A stretch of DNA of 64,000 bases from Pseudomonas brassicacearum subsp. brassicacearum (GTDB lineage: Bacteria; Pseudomonadota; Gammaproteobacteria; Pseudomonadales; Pseudomonadaceae), in contig NZ_VZPJ01000004.1 in NCBI RefSeq assembly GCF_008801605.1, forward strand, positions 124,001 to 188,000, read 5' to 3'. Under the pieces are notes generated by a model that was given only the letters and a program-made list of their open reading frames with translations, did no database searches and had not been told where the DNA came from. This document shows positions 1-9,210 of the stretch, piece by piece (within the stretch, counting starts at the first letter, position 1; each line of letters begins with the position of its first letter). The position numbers and the translations under genes were made by a program.

Positions 1-1038
1 CTGATGGGCGCCGGAACCCTGATCATTGCCGTATGCCCGACCTACGAGACCATCGGTTGGTGGGCACCGCTGAGCATTGTCGTCGCGCGCATATTGCAGG
101 GGGTTGCAGCAGGAGGAGAGATCGGTGGTGCGCTGGCCTATCTTGTCGAGACAGCACCTGCGGACCGCCGCGCGTTATTTGCGTCCAGCCAACAGGTGGC
201 GCAAGCCGGATCATTCCTGCTATGCGGTTTAAGTGCGAGTCTGTTGTCGAGCGCGCTGACGCCCGCCCAGTTGGATGAGTGGGGTTGGCGCGTGCCCTAT
301 GTCTTCGGACTGCTGGTCGTGGTGGCGGGCTTGAAAATTCGTCGCAGTCTCGAGGAAAGCGAGCCGCTGCGCCGCTTTCTCGATAATCAAGATAAGCACG
401 CGCTGGCCGGGAAGGGGCCTAACCTTCGCCCCTATCTGCCCAACCTCGTGAGGGGGGTGCTGATCGTCGTTCTCTGGACGGTCGCGACACAATTGATCAA
501 CTTCATGCCGACCTATGCATCGATGGTGCTTGAACTCCCGCGCAACAAGGCCTACCTGGGGTTGGTGCTGGTCGGCCTCATCACGCTGCTGTGTCCGTTA
601 ACGGCACTGCTGTCGGACCGCATCGGGCGCTACACCGTGATGCTCATCGGTGCCGTGGGGGTCGCGCTCTGTGCCTACCCAGGGTTCGTATGGCTGAACA
701 ACAGTCCCAGTCTCCAGACGCTGATCAGCTTCCAATGTGGGCTGGCAGTGCTGATGGTGCTTTACACCGGGCCGGCTGCAGCAGCCCTGGCAGAGCTGTT
801 TCCGGTGCAGGTCAGGGCCCTGGGTGTCTCGCTGGCCTACGCCTTATCGGTGACCCTCTTCGGCAGTGCCACGCCTGCGCTGATTACCCTGATCTACCGA
901 CAGAGCGGCGATGCCCTGGCGGCGGCCCACTGGCTGTTTGCGGCGGCCTGCCTGAGTGCGATACCGCTGGCCTGGGTAAGCCTGTCGAAATACCGGGCAA
1001 GCGCCACCCCGGCGTTGGCCGCCGAGCATGAGACTTGA
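1..1038 (+). CDS. MFS metabolite:H+ symporter, 5' end missing
   Basis: Inner-membrane transporter of the major facilitator superfamily, probably the metabolite:H+ symporter group (ShiA/ProP/citrate type) that imports small organic acids or osmolytes. The reading frame is open from the first base, so the start and roughly the first two helices lie outside the window. Visible are the helix-4 signature LQGVAAGGEIGG, a central hydrophilic loop (about residues 110-145), and the loop SDRIGRY before a C-terminal helix bundle. It ends 20 bp from a convergent MFS gene. The substrate cannot be told from the sequence. Confidence 0.85.
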   Translation: MMGAGTLIIAVCPTYETIGWWAPLSIVVARILQGVAAGGEIGGALAYLVETAPADRRALFASSQQVAQAGSFLLCGLSASLLSSALTPAQLDEWGWRVPYVFGLLVVVAGLKIRRSLEESEPLRRFLDNQDKHALAGKGPNLRPYLPNLVRGVLIVVLWTVATQLINFMPTYASMVLELPRNKAYLGLVLVGLITLLCPLTALLSDRIGRYTVMLIGAVGVALCAYPGFVWLNNSPSLQTLISFQCGLAVLMVLYTGPAAAALAELFPVQVRALGVSLAYALSVTLFGSATPALITLIYRQSGDALAAAHWLFAAACLSAIPLAWVSLSKYRASATPALAAEHET

Positions 1039-1058
1039 GCGAAGATGACTCACGATCC

Positions 1059-2267
1059 TCATTGAATGCTCTGGGTAAACCCGCACTGCCTGGCAGACCA
1101 CACCACCGCCAATGTCAGCAACAGGAGAATGACCAGGACCGGCGCAAACGCAACGACACCGAGGTGATCGAGCAGGACGCCCCCCACGATCCCACCCCCG
1201 GCAATGGCGACGTTCCAGGCCGTGACCAACATCGACTGGGCGAGATCCGCTGCCTCTGCGGCCGTCTTGGCGATCGCCGTCTGGAACAACGTCCCGGCCC
1301 CTCCAAAGGCGATTCCCCAGGCCGCTACCGCGATGTAGATCGCGGCAGGGCTGTCGCTCATGGCACCTAGCGTCAGTGCCGAGATGGCGAACAGCGCCGT
1401 GCTCGCAAGGGTCAATGCCCGTAGATGGCGATCGATCAGCACGCCGACGACCCAGATGCCCAGCAACGATGCGACCCCGAAGACCAGCAGAACCAGGTCG
1501 GTCCGCTCGCCCAGGCCCGCCGTCATCAGGAACGGCGCGATATAGGTAAAGAGAATGTTGTGCGCCAGGACAAAGGCCAACACCACGAACAACACCGAGC
1601 GAACGCCCGGCAGGGTGAAGACCTGACCCAGGGCAAGGCGTTTGCCGGTGGTTTGCCCGGGAAAGTCAGGCACCTTGAGTCGTACCCAGACCATCAAGGC
1701 GACGGCGAACAAGCTCATGATGGCGAAGCTCATCCGCCAACCGATCAAATTGCCGAGCAAGGTGCCGGCCGGTACGCCCAGGGATAACGCCAGGGGTGCA
1801 CCAACCATGGCTATCGCAATCGCCCGACCTTTCTGGCTCTCGGGCACCATGCGGGCGGCATAACCGGCCAACAAGGCCCAGAGCAGCCCGGCCGATACGC
1901 CACCCAGCAAGCGGGCAACGATCGTCAAGCCATAGTGGGACGAAAGCGTCGTGACTGTATTGGCCACGGCAAAACCGGCAATGGCCAACAGCAAGAGCGG
2001 CCGGCGCCGCATGCCTTGGGTCGCGGCCGTCAAGGGAATGGCCGCCAGCAAGGAACCTATCGCGTAGACCGTGACCAACTGGCCGGCGAGGGCTTCGGAA
2101 ATTGCCAGCCCTTCGCTGATCTGTGAGAGAAGGCCGGCGGGCAAGGCTTCGGTGAGAATGGTCACGAACGCCGCCAGCGCGAGGGCAAACAGTGACCCGA
2201 TGGGGAGCGGCGCAGCGTCTTGAACGACCTCGGCCTCGGCGTCGATATGGGTATTGGCAATCGTCAT
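1059..2267 (-). CDS. MFS efflux transporter, DHA1 family (AraJ/NepI-like)
   Basis: A 402-residue inner-membrane protein with 12 predicted helices. Its N-terminus carries the pattern LPAGLLSQISEGLAISEALAGQ followed by YAIGSLLAA, typical of the DHA1 drug/sugar/nucleoside efflux branch (AraJ, NepI, YdhP). Length fits the family (about 390-400). The ATG is set just upstream of an Asp/Glu-rich cytoplasmic tail and about 45 residues before helix 1. It is divergent from a LysR regulator 152 bp away, a common arrangement in which the regulator controls the pump. The substrate is unknown. Confidence 0.85.
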   Translation of the reverse strand: MTIANTHIDAEAEVVQDAAPLPIGSLFALALAAFVTILTEALPAGLLSQISEGLAISEALAGQLVTVYAIGSLLAAIPLTAATQGMRRRPLLLLAIAGFAVANTVTTLSSHYGLTIVARLLGGVSAGLLWALLAGYAARMVPESQKGRAIAIAMVGAPLALSLGVPAGTLLGNLIGWRMSFAIMSLFAVALMVWVRLKVPDFPGQTTGKRLALGQVFTLPGVRSVLFVVLAFVLAHNILFTYIAPFLMTAGLGERTDLVLLVFGVASLLGIWVVGVLIDRHLRALTLASTALFAISALTLGAMSDSPAAIYIAVAAWGIAFGGAGTLFQTAIAKTAAEAADLAQSMLVTAWNVAIAGGGIVGGVLLDHLGVVAFAPVLVILLLLTLAVVWSARQCGFTQSIQ

Positions 2268-2419
2268 GTGTCACCTGCTTGGAACGCTTCTGGCCCGCCG
2301 GATAGCGGCGTCAGTCGCAGATTGATAAGTGCCGACTACGGTAAGGGCCCCTTCTTTGCGAGACAAGAATGCTAGAGTGCGCAACACATCGGAAAAAATG
2401 TCCGTAATGGGAGCCTGGC

Positions 2420-3301
2420 GTGGAGTCACTGAGCGGGATTGATTTTTTTGTTCGCGCGGCCGAAACCCGCAGCTTTTCAGAGGCGGGCAGGGCGCTTGGC
2501 ATTTCGTCTTCGGCGGTGGGCAAAAGCGTCGCCCGGCTCGAGGAACGGCTGGGTGTGCGGCTGTTTCATCGCAGCACGCGCAGTATCACGCTGACGGCGG
2601 AAGGGACGCTTTTCCTCGAGCGTTGCCGGCGTATTCTCTGCGAAGTCGAAGCGGCCGAACTGGAGTTGTCGGAAACCCGCAAAGCGCCGCGGGGCAAACT
2701 GCGGGTGAGTTTGCCACTGGTTGCAGACCTGGTCATGCCGACGCTGATGGCCTTCATGCGCCGCTACCCCAGTATCGAACTGGACCTGGATTTCTCCGAC
2801 AGGCTGGTGGACATCATTGAGGAAGGTTTCGATGCCGTCATTCGGACTGGAGAACCGAACGACTCCCGGCTGATGTCCCGCCCGCTGGGCGCGTTCAAGC
2901 TCGTCGTGGTCGGTTCGCCCCGGTACCTCGCCGAACACGGCACGCCGCAGGTGCCGACGGATCTGCTGCGCCATGCCTGCCTGTTATACAAGTTTCCCAG
3001 CACTGGCAGGATGCAGGTCTGGCCGATAAACGGGGAAGGGCAGCCGGATCTCAACTTGCCGGCGACCCTGGTCTGCAACACCACCGAGGCGTTGCTGTAC
3101 GTCGTGCGCGATGCATTGGGGATTGCCTGCGTGCCGGACTTCACTGTGCGCGATGCCATCGCCAGCGGTGAACTGGTCACCGTCCTCGACGACTTCAATC
3201 GGCATCAGAGCACCTTCCGCATGCTCTGGCCTTCAAGCAAGCACCTGGCGCCGAAACTGCGGGTGTTCATTGATTTCATGAGCAGTGAATTGTTCAAGTG
3301 A
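2420..3301 (+). CDS. LysR-family transcriptional regulator
   Basis: A 293-residue DNA-binding regulator. The N-terminal winged helix-turn-helix (about 1-60) reads AAETRSFSEAGRALGISSSAVGKSVARLEERLGVRLFHRS, a CrgA/DmlR-type LysR head. The rest is the periplasmic-binding-like effector domain (about 90-290). Translation starts at a GTG with GGGAG upstream; no ATG fits better. It diverges from the DHA1 efflux gene, so control of that pump is the simplest role (inference). Its end lies 1 bp from the convergent end of the next LysR gene. Confidence 0.9.
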   Translation: MESLSGIDFFVRAAETRSFSEAGRALGISSSAVGKSVARLEERLGVRLFHRSTRSITLTAEGTLFLERCRRILCEVEAAELELSETRKAPRGKLRVSLPLVADLVMPTLMAFMRRYPSIELDLDFSDRLVDIIEEGFDAVIRTGEPNDSRLMSRPLGAFKLVVVGSPRYLAEHGTPQVPTDLLRHACLLYKFPSTGRMQVWPINGEGQPDLNLPATLVCNTTEALLYVVRDALGIACVPDFTVRDAIASGELVTVLDDFNRHQSTFRMLWPSSKHLAPKLRVFIDFMSSELFK

Positions 3302-3302
3302 C

Positions 3303-4169
3303 TCATCGCTTGGCGAGCAGCTCAAGGCACTGTTGCAACACTGGCGATACGTCCCCGGCGCGGTAGCTCACGACGATGGGTGAAGTGGCGCTGCTGTCCA
3401 GCAGCGGGGTGTAACCAATGTCATCGCGGTGCAGTCTTTGCACCGAGGCGGGTACCAGGGTGATACCGATGCCTGCTGCAACGAGGCCGATGGCGGTCTG
3501 CAGCTCGTTCACCGTTTGCACCACCCGGATCCGCAAGCCCTGTGCGGCGAAGATACCCAGGACGTGGTCGGCATAGCTCGGGCGCGGGGTGCCCGGGTAG
3601 AGGACAAAAGGTTCTGCTGCCAGTTGCTCCAGGGTGGCCGGTCCCGACAGCAGCGGGTGACCTGCCGGCAGGGCTGCGACCAACGGGTCCTGGCGCAGGA
3701 TTTCCTGGGTGATAGTCGGATCATCGAACAGCATCCGGCCAAAACCAATGTCGATGCGGCCACTTTTCAGCGCTTCGAGCTGCTGCAGGGTGATGAGTTC
3801 CGAGAGCCCCAATTCCACATCGCCGAGGCTACGCAACTGACGGATCAACTCAGGCAAGGCGCCGTATAGCGTGGAAGGGGCAAAGCCAATACCCAGCCAG
3901 CGTTTCTGGCCTGCTGCGACGCGACGCGTGTCGTCGCCAATGCGCACGAGCTGTTCCAGCAATTGGCTGGAGTGCTCATGAAAGAACCGACCCGCTTCGG
4001 TCAACCTCAGCGGCCTGGAACGTTCAAGCAGCGCCACCCCCAGTTCATCCTCCAGTTGCTGGATCTGGCGACTCAGCGGTGGCTGGGCAATGTTCAACTG
4101 CTCAGCGGCACGAGTGAAATTCAGGGTTTGCGCCAGCACCCGGAAGTAACGCAAATGACGAAGCTCCAC
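3303..4169 (-). CDS. catR: CatR, LysR-type activator of catBCA
   Basis: A 288-residue LysR regulator, diverging from catB. It starts MELRHLRYF and contains the CatR/BenM-type head (LNIAQPPLSRQIQQLEDELGVALLER). CatR proteins of Pseudomonas are about 289 residues, bind cis,cis-muconate and activate catBCA while repressing their own gene. The start is a GTG; the GGGGG tract that would serve as ribosome binding site lies inside the ATAC-N7-GTAT operator at 4171-4185, which fits autorepression. The family call and position are strong; the effector is inferred from the family. Confidence 0.88.
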   Translation of the reverse strand: MELRHLRYFRVLAQTLNFTRAAEQLNIAQPPLSRQIQQLEDELGVALLERSRPLRLTEAGRFFHEHSSQLLEQLVRIGDDTRRVAAGQKRWLGIGFAPSTLYGALPELIRQLRSLGDVELGLSELITLQQLEALKSGRIDIGFGRMLFDDPTITQEILRQDPLVAALPAGHPLLSGPATLEQLAAEPFVLYPGTPRPSYADHVLGIFAAQGLRIRVVQTVNELQTAIGLVAAGIGITLVPASVQRLHRDDIGYTPLLDSSATSPIVVSYRAGDVSPVLQQCLELLAKR

Positions 4170-4170
4170 G

Positions 4171-4185
4171 ATACCCCCAAGGTAT
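4171..4185. promoter_or_regulatory. CatR operator, ATAC-N7-GTAT
   Basis: A perfect inverted repeat ATACC-N5-GGTAT sits in the catR-catB intergenic region. It matches the ATAC-N7-GTAT recognition site described for CatM/BenM/CatR LysR regulators. It lies only 1 bp upstream of the catR start codon and about 87 bp upstream of the catB start, where it can both repress catR and activate catB. Confidence 0.75.
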
Positions 4186-4271
4186 AAAGCGAGACTTATT
4201 CAATATTGGACGGTGCGCTTGCTCAGCGTCAATCTTTGCCCAAGAACAAACACAACGCCGACGGAAAGATT

Positions 4272-5393
4272 ATGACTGCTGTCACCATCGAACGCTTCGA
4301 TACCCAAATTGTTGACCTACCCACGATCAGGCCACACAAATTGGCCATGCATACCATGCACGGCCAGACGCTGGTCATTCTGCGGATCCAGTCCAGTGAC
4401 GGCATCATCGGCGTCGGCGAGGCCACGACCATCGGTGGCTTGGCGTACGCCGGGGAAAGCCCGGAAAGCATCAAGGTGAACCTCGACAAATGGTTCGCAC
4501 CGCTGTTGATCGGGCAAGACGCGAGCAATCTCAACGCGGCCATGCAACGGGTCGACCGGAGCATTCGTGGCAACACGTTTGCGCGCTCAGCGGTGGAAAC
4601 CGCGCTGCTCGACGCCCAAGGCAAGCGCCTGGGACTGCCGGTGGCGGAATTGCTCGGCGGGCGTCTACGCGACGGTGTGGAAGTGGCGTGGACGCTGGCC
4701 AGCGGCGACACCGGCCGAGACATCGAAGAGGCCGAACACATGCTCGATATACGTCGCCATCGGCACTTCAAACTGAAGATCGGTGCCGCAGAACCGGCTC
4801 GCGACATCGCCCATGTCGCGGCGATCAAGCGTGCCCTGGGTGACCGCGCCAGTGTGCGCGTCGACATCAACCAGGCATGGAGCGAAGCGCTGGCCATACG
4901 GGCCTGTCGACTGTTGGCCGATGCTGGCGTCGAGCTGATCGAACAACCCTTGTCCCGACACGACCGGCCGGGCATGGCCCGCCTCAGTGCCCACAGCCCG
5001 ATCCCGCTGATGGCCGATGAGGCGATCGAGTCGGTCCAGGACAGCTTTGCCCTTGCGCAGATGGGCGCCGCTTCGATTTTCGCCCTGAAAATCGCCAAGA
5101 CCGGTGGCCCCCGGGCGGTGTTGCGTACTGCTGCGATTGCCGAAGCCGCCGGTATCGGCCTGTACGGCGGTACGATGCTCGAAGGCAGCGTCGGCACGCT
5201 GGCGGCCGCTCATGCCTTCGCCACGCTGGACAAGCTGGAATGGCATACCGAGCTGTTCGGACCGCTGCTGTTGACCGAAGATATCCTGGTGGAACCGCCT
5301 GTCTATCGGGACTTTCAGCTCATGATCCCGCGCACGCCCGGTTTGGGCATCGAGCTGGATGAACAACGGCTTGCGCGTTTTGCGCGCCGCTGA
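4272..5393 (+). CDS. catB: Muconate cycloisomerase
   Basis: Converts cis,cis-muconate to (+)-muconolactone in the catechol branch of the beta-ketoadipate pathway; cytoplasmic enolase-superfamily enzyme of 373 residues. The ATG at 4272, preceded by GGAAAG, is chosen over an upstream in-frame start at 4206. With this start the catalytic residues fall exactly on known muconate-lactonising enzyme numbers: Lys167 and Lys169 (FKLKIG), Asp198, Glu224, Asp249 and Lys273. The start TIRPHKLAMHTM is also characteristic. First gene of catBCA, divergent from catR and likely activated by it. Confidence 0.96.
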   Translation: MTAVTIERFDTQIVDLPTIRPHKLAMHTMHGQTLVILRIQSSDGIIGVGEATTIGGLAYAGESPESIKVNLDKWFAPLLIGQDASNLNAAMQRVDRSIRGNTFARSAVETALLDAQGKRLGLPVAELLGGRLRDGVEVAWTLASGDTGRDIEEAEHMLDIRRHRHFKLKIGAAEPARDIAHVAAIKRALGDRASVRVDINQAWSEALAIRACRLLADAGVELIEQPLSRHDRPGMARLSAHSPIPLMADEAIESVQDSFALAQMGAASIFALKIAKTGGPRAVLRTAAIAEAAGIGLYGGTMLEGSVGTLAAAHAFATLDKLEWHTELFGPLLLTEDILVEPPVYRDFQLMIPRTPGLGIELDEQRLARFARR

Positions 5394-5422
5394 CCTGCCT
5401 TAGCCAAGAGGATACCCACGAG

Positions 5423-5713
5423 ATGCTTTTCCACGTACGCATGACCGTCAGGCTCCCAGCCGATATGCCGGCTGAAACAGCCGCTCAGCTCAAGGCCGAC
5501 GAGAAAGAACTTGCGCAGCGCCTGCAACACGAAGGCACCTGGCGTCATCTGTGGCGCCTGGTCGGGCTCTACGCCAACGTCAGTGTGTTTGATGTGCCGG
5601 ATAACCAGGCGTTGCATGACACCTTGATGCAATTGCCGCTGTACCCCTACATGGAGATCGACGTGACACCGATGTGCCGACATCCATCTTCGATCCATGC
5701 CGACGACCGCTGA
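5423..5713 (+). CDS. catC: Muconolactone delta-isomerase
   Basis: Converts muconolactone to beta-ketoadipate enol-lactone. A small cytoplasmic protein of 96 residues, the normal family length, beginning MLFHVRMTVRLPADMP and containing the conserved stretch WRHLWRLVGLYANVSVFDV. An AGAGGAT ribosome binding site precedes the ATG, 29 bp after catB, so it is the second gene of the catBCA operon. Confidence 0.96.
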   Translation: MLFHVRMTVRLPADMPAETAAQLKADEKELAQRLQHEGTWRHLWRLVGLYANVSVFDVPDNQALHDTLMQLPLYPYMEIDVTPMCRHPSSIHADDR

Positions 5714-5774
5714 GTTCACCGATTCGCAGTACTGACATCGACAAGAACAAATAATACTGATGAGGGCAAAAGCC

Positions 5775-6680
5775 ATGACCGTTCGTATCTCCCAAACCGC
5801 TGAAGTGCAGCAATTCCTCGAGAAAGCATCCGGTTTCGACCAGCCCACCGGGAGCCAGCGGATGAAGCAGGTGGTGCATCGTGTCTTGAACGACTCGATC
5901 AAGCTCATCGAGGACCTTCAGGTAACCCCCGAAGAGTTCTGGAAGGCTGTCAACTACCTGAACGACTTGGGCCGCCGCCAGGAGGCTGGCCTGGTCGTCG
6001 CGGGGCTGGGGCTCGAACATTACCTGGACATGCTGATGGACGCCGAAGATGAACAGGCCGGCCAGGTCGGCGGCACGCCACGGACCATCGAGGGCCCGCT
6101 GTATGTGGCCGGCGCGCCGCTGTCGGAGCACTTTGCCCGCCTCGATGACGGCCAGGACCCCGGCACGGTGTTGTTCATGACCGGCCAGGTACGCGACACC
6201 GATGGCGAGCCCCTGGTCAACGCGGTGGTCGATGTCTGGCACGCGAATACCGGCGGTACCTACTCATATTTCGACCCTTCGCAGTCCGAATTCAACTTGC
6301 GCCGGCGGATCCTGACGGACGCCGAAGGACGCTATCGTTTCCAGAGCATCGTGCCCTCGGGCTACGGCTGCCCGCCGGATGGTCCGACCCAGCAATTGCT
6401 TGACCAGCTGGGGCGTCATGGCCAGCGGCCTGCACACATTCATTTCTTCATTTCGGCGCCTGGACATCGTCACCTGACGACGCAAATCAACCTGGCAGGG
6501 GACCGATACCTGCACGATGATTTTGCTTATGCAACCCGCGACGAATTGATCGCCGAGATTCGCTTCAGCGACGATGCCAATGGCCAGCGGGCGGATATCG
6601 AGTTCGATTTTGTCCTTCAACCAACCGCTGCGCCCAAAGACGAAAGCCGTCCCGAGCGAGTGCGAGCGCTGGAGGTGTGA
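5775..6680 (+). CDS. catA: Catechol 1,2-dioxygenase
   Basis: Intradiol ring cleavage of catechol to cis,cis-muconate by a non-haem Fe(III) enzyme of 301 residues. The N-terminal helical dimerisation domain (about 1-105) is followed by the catalytic beta-sandwich. Iron ligands are visible as Tyr163 (GGTYSYF), Tyr197 (VPSGYGCP), His221 and His223 (RPAHIHFF). The ATG at 5775 is preferred over one at 5760 because GAGGG precedes it at normal spacing and the product then starts MTVRIS like other CatA proteins. Last gene of catBCA; a terminator follows. Confidence 0.96.
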   Translation: MTVRISQTAEVQQFLEKASGFDQPTGSQRMKQVVHRVLNDSIKLIEDLQVTPEEFWKAVNYLNDLGRRQEAGLVVAGLGLEHYLDMLMDAEDEQAGQVGGTPRTIEGPLYVAGAPLSEHFARLDDGQDPGTVLFMTGQVRDTDGEPLVNAVVDVWHANTGGTYSYFDPSQSEFNLRRRILTDAEGRYRFQSIVPSGYGCPPDGPTQQLLDQLGRHGQRPAHIHFFISAPGHRHLTTQINLAGDRYLHDDFAYATRDELIAEIRFSDDANGQRADIEFDFVLQPTAAPKDESRPERVRALEV

Positions 6681-6703
6681 TTCACCGTTACGCCTGACAC
6701 CCA

Positions 6704-6739
6704 AGCCCCCGCAGCGATTGCTGACGGGGGCTTTGTGGC
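6704..6739 (+). terminator. Rho-independent terminator after catA
   Basis: A GC-rich stem AAGCCCCCG / CGGGGGCTTT with a loop of about 13 bases lies 24 bp after the catA stop and is followed by a short T-containing stretch. It separates catBCA from the benR transcription unit. Confidence 0.7.
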
Positions 6740-6781
6740 TTCAGCCTGGTCTTGAGCGAACAACAAAAAAGAGGCGCCAAC

Positions 6782-7750
6782 ATGACCGTGTTATTGAGTG
6801 AGCGCAGCCAGATTTTCGACCGTGCAGATGCCTATGCCGTGTCGGATTACGTTAACCAGCACGTGGGCAGTCACTGCATTCGCCTACCGCCGCGGGGCCG
6901 CCCCGAGGCGAGCATCAGCCATCGTACGTTCTCGAGCCTGGACTTGTGTCGTATCAGTTATGGCGCGCCGGTGCGGGTCACCTCGACGGCGCTGGAGACG
7001 ATCTATCACCTGCAAATCCTGCTTCATGGGCATTGCCGATCCGCTGCCCGAGGCAAAGAGCAGGTTTTGCGGGCCGGTGAGATTCTGCTGATCAACCCGG
7101 ATGACCCGGTCGACCTGACGTATTCGGCCGACTGCGAAAAATTCATCGTCAAAGTTCCCGTCAGGCTGTTGGAAAACGCCTGCCTGGAGCAGCACTGGAC
7201 GCTTCCGCAGCAAGGGATCCGGTTCGTGCCCGAGCACCACGAGCTCAAAGAGATGAGTGGTTTTGTGCAACTGCTGGGGTTGATCTGCCATGAGGCCGAG
7301 AACGCGGCGCAAGGTGAGGTCCAGTGCCTGTACGAGCGGATAGTCGCCAACAAGTTGCTGGCGTTGCTGGCAAACAATGTATTGAGAGTCGCACCGCGAC
7401 CTGAAGAGGGTGCGGGCTTCGACCGCGTGCGGCAGTTCATCGAGGAGCACCTGACCGAAGACATCAGTCTCGAACAGTTGATGGCGGTTGCCCGGGTCAG
7501 CGAGCGCTCGCTGTATACGCTGTTCGAGCGCCAGGTCGGCCTTTCGCCCAGGGACTACATGCGCCAACGCAAGCTGGAGCGGGTGCATGCCGAACTGCAA
7601 ACCGCGACAGCGCGCAGCGTTACCGAAGTCGCGCTGGATCACGGTTTTCTGCATCTGGGCCGCTTCTCCGAGGTCTACCGCAAGCGCTTTGGCGAGCTGC
7701 CTTCGCAGACTTGCCGGCGCCAGCGTGAACGGGCCGCGCCAGGCGGATAG
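6782..7750 (+). CDS. benR: BenR, AraC/XylS-type activator of the ben operon
   Basis: A 322-residue AraC/XylS-family activator. An N-terminal effector domain (about 1-200) precedes two helix-turn-helix motifs near the C-terminus (VARVSERSLYTLFERQVGLSPRDYMRQRKLE, then TEVALDHGFLHLGRFSEVYRKRFGELP). BenR responds to benzoate and activates benABCD. The ATG at 6782 with AAGAGG upstream is chosen over one at 6752; the product then starts MTVLLSERSQIFD. It lies directly upstream of benA, in front of a XylS-type binding site. Confidence 0.92.
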   Translation: MTVLLSERSQIFDRADAYAVSDYVNQHVGSHCIRLPPRGRPEASISHRTFSSLDLCRISYGAPVRVTSTALETIYHLQILLHGHCRSAARGKEQVLRAGEILLINPDDPVDLTYSADCEKFIVKVPVRLLENACLEQHWTLPQQGIRFVPEHHELKEMSGFVQLLGLICHEAENAAQGEVQCLYERIVANKLLALLANNVLRVAPRPEEGAGFDRVRQFIEEHLTEDISLEQLMAVARVSERSLYTLFERQVGLSPRDYMRQRKLERVHAELQTATARSVTEVALDHGFLHLGRFSEVYRKRFGELPSQTCRRQRERAAPGG

Positions 7751-7755
7751 CGATT

Positions 7756-7770
7756 TGCAGTACGTGGATA
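7756..7770 (+). promoter_or_regulatory. BenR/XylS binding half-site, TGCA-N6-GGATA
   Basis: The sequence TGCA-N6-GGATA matches the XylS/BenR half-site TGCA-N6-GGNTA known from the Pm and benA promoters. It lies 63 bp upstream of the benA start. A second, poorer copy (CGCA-N6-CACGT) starts at 7778, at about the 21-22 bp spacing expected for the tandem XylS site. Confidence 0.65.
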
Positions 7771-7833
7771 TTGACGCCGCAAGTGAACACGTAGGGTGAG
7801 GGGGCCTGATACAAGAACAACCGAGGGTACCCC

Positions 7834-9210
7834 ATGATCAGCACGCTCGACAGACTCGCCCGTCAACTCAGCGAATCCGTTCAGGAAGATCCCACTACCG
7901 GGGTCTTCCGCTGCCGCCGCGACATCTTCACCGACGCCGAACTGTTCGCCCTGGAGATGAAGCATATTTTTGAAAGTGGTTGGGTCTACCTGGCGCATGA
8001 AAGCCAGGTGCCGGACATCAACGACTACTTCACCACCTACATTGGCCGTCAGCCCGTCGTTATCACCCGCGACAAACAAGGGTCGCTGCACGGCTTGGTC
8101 AATGCCTGCGCTCACCGGGGCGCCATGCTATGCCGACGCAAGCAGGGCAACAAAGGCTCATTCACGTGCCCGTTCCACGGCTGGACCTTCAGCAATGCCG
8201 GCAAGCTGCTTAAAGTCAAAGACGCCAAGACCGGCGCCTACCCAGACACTTTCGACTGCGACGGCTCCCACGACCTCAAGCGCCTGGGCCGTTTCGAGAA
8301 TTATCGCGGTTTCTTGTTTGGCAGCCTCAGCGAAGCCGTCCCGGAATTGAGTGATTACCTGGGCGAAACCCGGGTCATCATCGACCAGATGGTCGACCAG
8401 GCGCCTGAAGGGCTGGAAGTGCTGCGCGGCAGTTCGTCCTACACCTACGACGGTAACTGGAAACTGCAGATCGAGAACGGTGCCGACGGCTATCACGTCA
8501 GCTCAGTGCACTGGAATTACTCGGCAACCATGGGCCGCCGCAATTATGAAGCCGAAGGCACCCGCACCGTGGATGCCAATGGCTGGTCGAAGAGCCTGGG
8601 CGGCGTCTATGCCTTCGAACATGGGCACATCCTGCTGTGGACCCGCCTGCTCAATCCCGAAGTGCGTCCGGTGCATGCGCACCGTGAGGCCCTCGCCGAG
8701 CGCCTGGGCCAGGAGCGTGCCGATTTCATCGTCGACCAGACCCGCAACCTCTGCCTGTACCCCAACGTTTACCTGATGGACCAGTTCTCCACGCAGATCC
8801 GCGTGGTACGGCCCCTCGCGGTCGACAAGACCGAAGTGACGATCTACTGCATGGCGCCCAAGGGTGAAAGTGCCCGGGAGCGCACGACCCGCATTCGCCA
8901 GTACGAGGATTTTTTCAACGTCAGTGGCATGGGTACGCCGGACGACCTGGAAGAGTTCCGTGCCTGCCAGACCGGTTATCAGGGGGCGATAAGTTTGTGG
9001 AATGACCTGAGCCGCGGCGCAAAGCAGTGGATCGAGGGGGCTGACGAAAATGCACGCGCCATGGGCATGAACCCGCAGCTCAGCGGGGTGAAAACCGAGG
9101 ACGAGGGGTTGTTCGTCCGTCAGCACGCCCACTGGGCCGCCAGCCTGCAACGAGCGATTGAGTTGGAGCGACAAGGCCTGATTGCCACCGACAAGGAGGT
9201 GCGCTCGTGA
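7834..9210 (+). CDS. benA: Benzoate 1,2-dioxygenase, large (alpha) subunit
   Basis: Catalytic subunit of the Rieske oxygenase that turns benzoate into its cis-1,2-dihydrodiol. Length is 458 residues, as usual for BenA/XylX. The Rieske cluster ligands are Cys92-x-His94 and Cys112-x2-His115; the mononuclear iron site is seen around Asp218, His221 and His226 (ADGYHVSSVHW). GAGGG lies before the ATG. benB overlaps its stop by 4 bp. First gene of benABCDKF, downstream of a XylS-type site. Confidence 0.96.
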   Translation: MISTLDRLARQLSESVQEDPTTGVFRCRRDIFTDAELFALEMKHIFESGWVYLAHESQVPDINDYFTTYIGRQPVVITRDKQGSLHGLVNACAHRGAMLCRRKQGNKGSFTCPFHGWTFSNAGKLLKVKDAKTGAYPDTFDCDGSHDLKRLGRFENYRGFLFGSLSEAVPELSDYLGETRVIIDQMVDQAPEGLEVLRGSSSYTYDGNWKLQIENGADGYHVSSVHWNYSATMGRRNYEAEGTRTVDANGWSKSLGGVYAFEHGHILLWTRLLNPEVRPVHAHREALAERLGQERADFIVDQTRNLCLYPNVYLMDQFSTQIRVVRPLAVDKTEVTIYCMAPKGESARERTTRIRQYEDFFNVSGMGTPDDLEEFRACQTGYQGAISLWNDLSRGAKQWIEGADENARAMGMNPQLSGVKTEDEGLFVRQHAHWAASLQRAIELERQGLIATDKEVRS

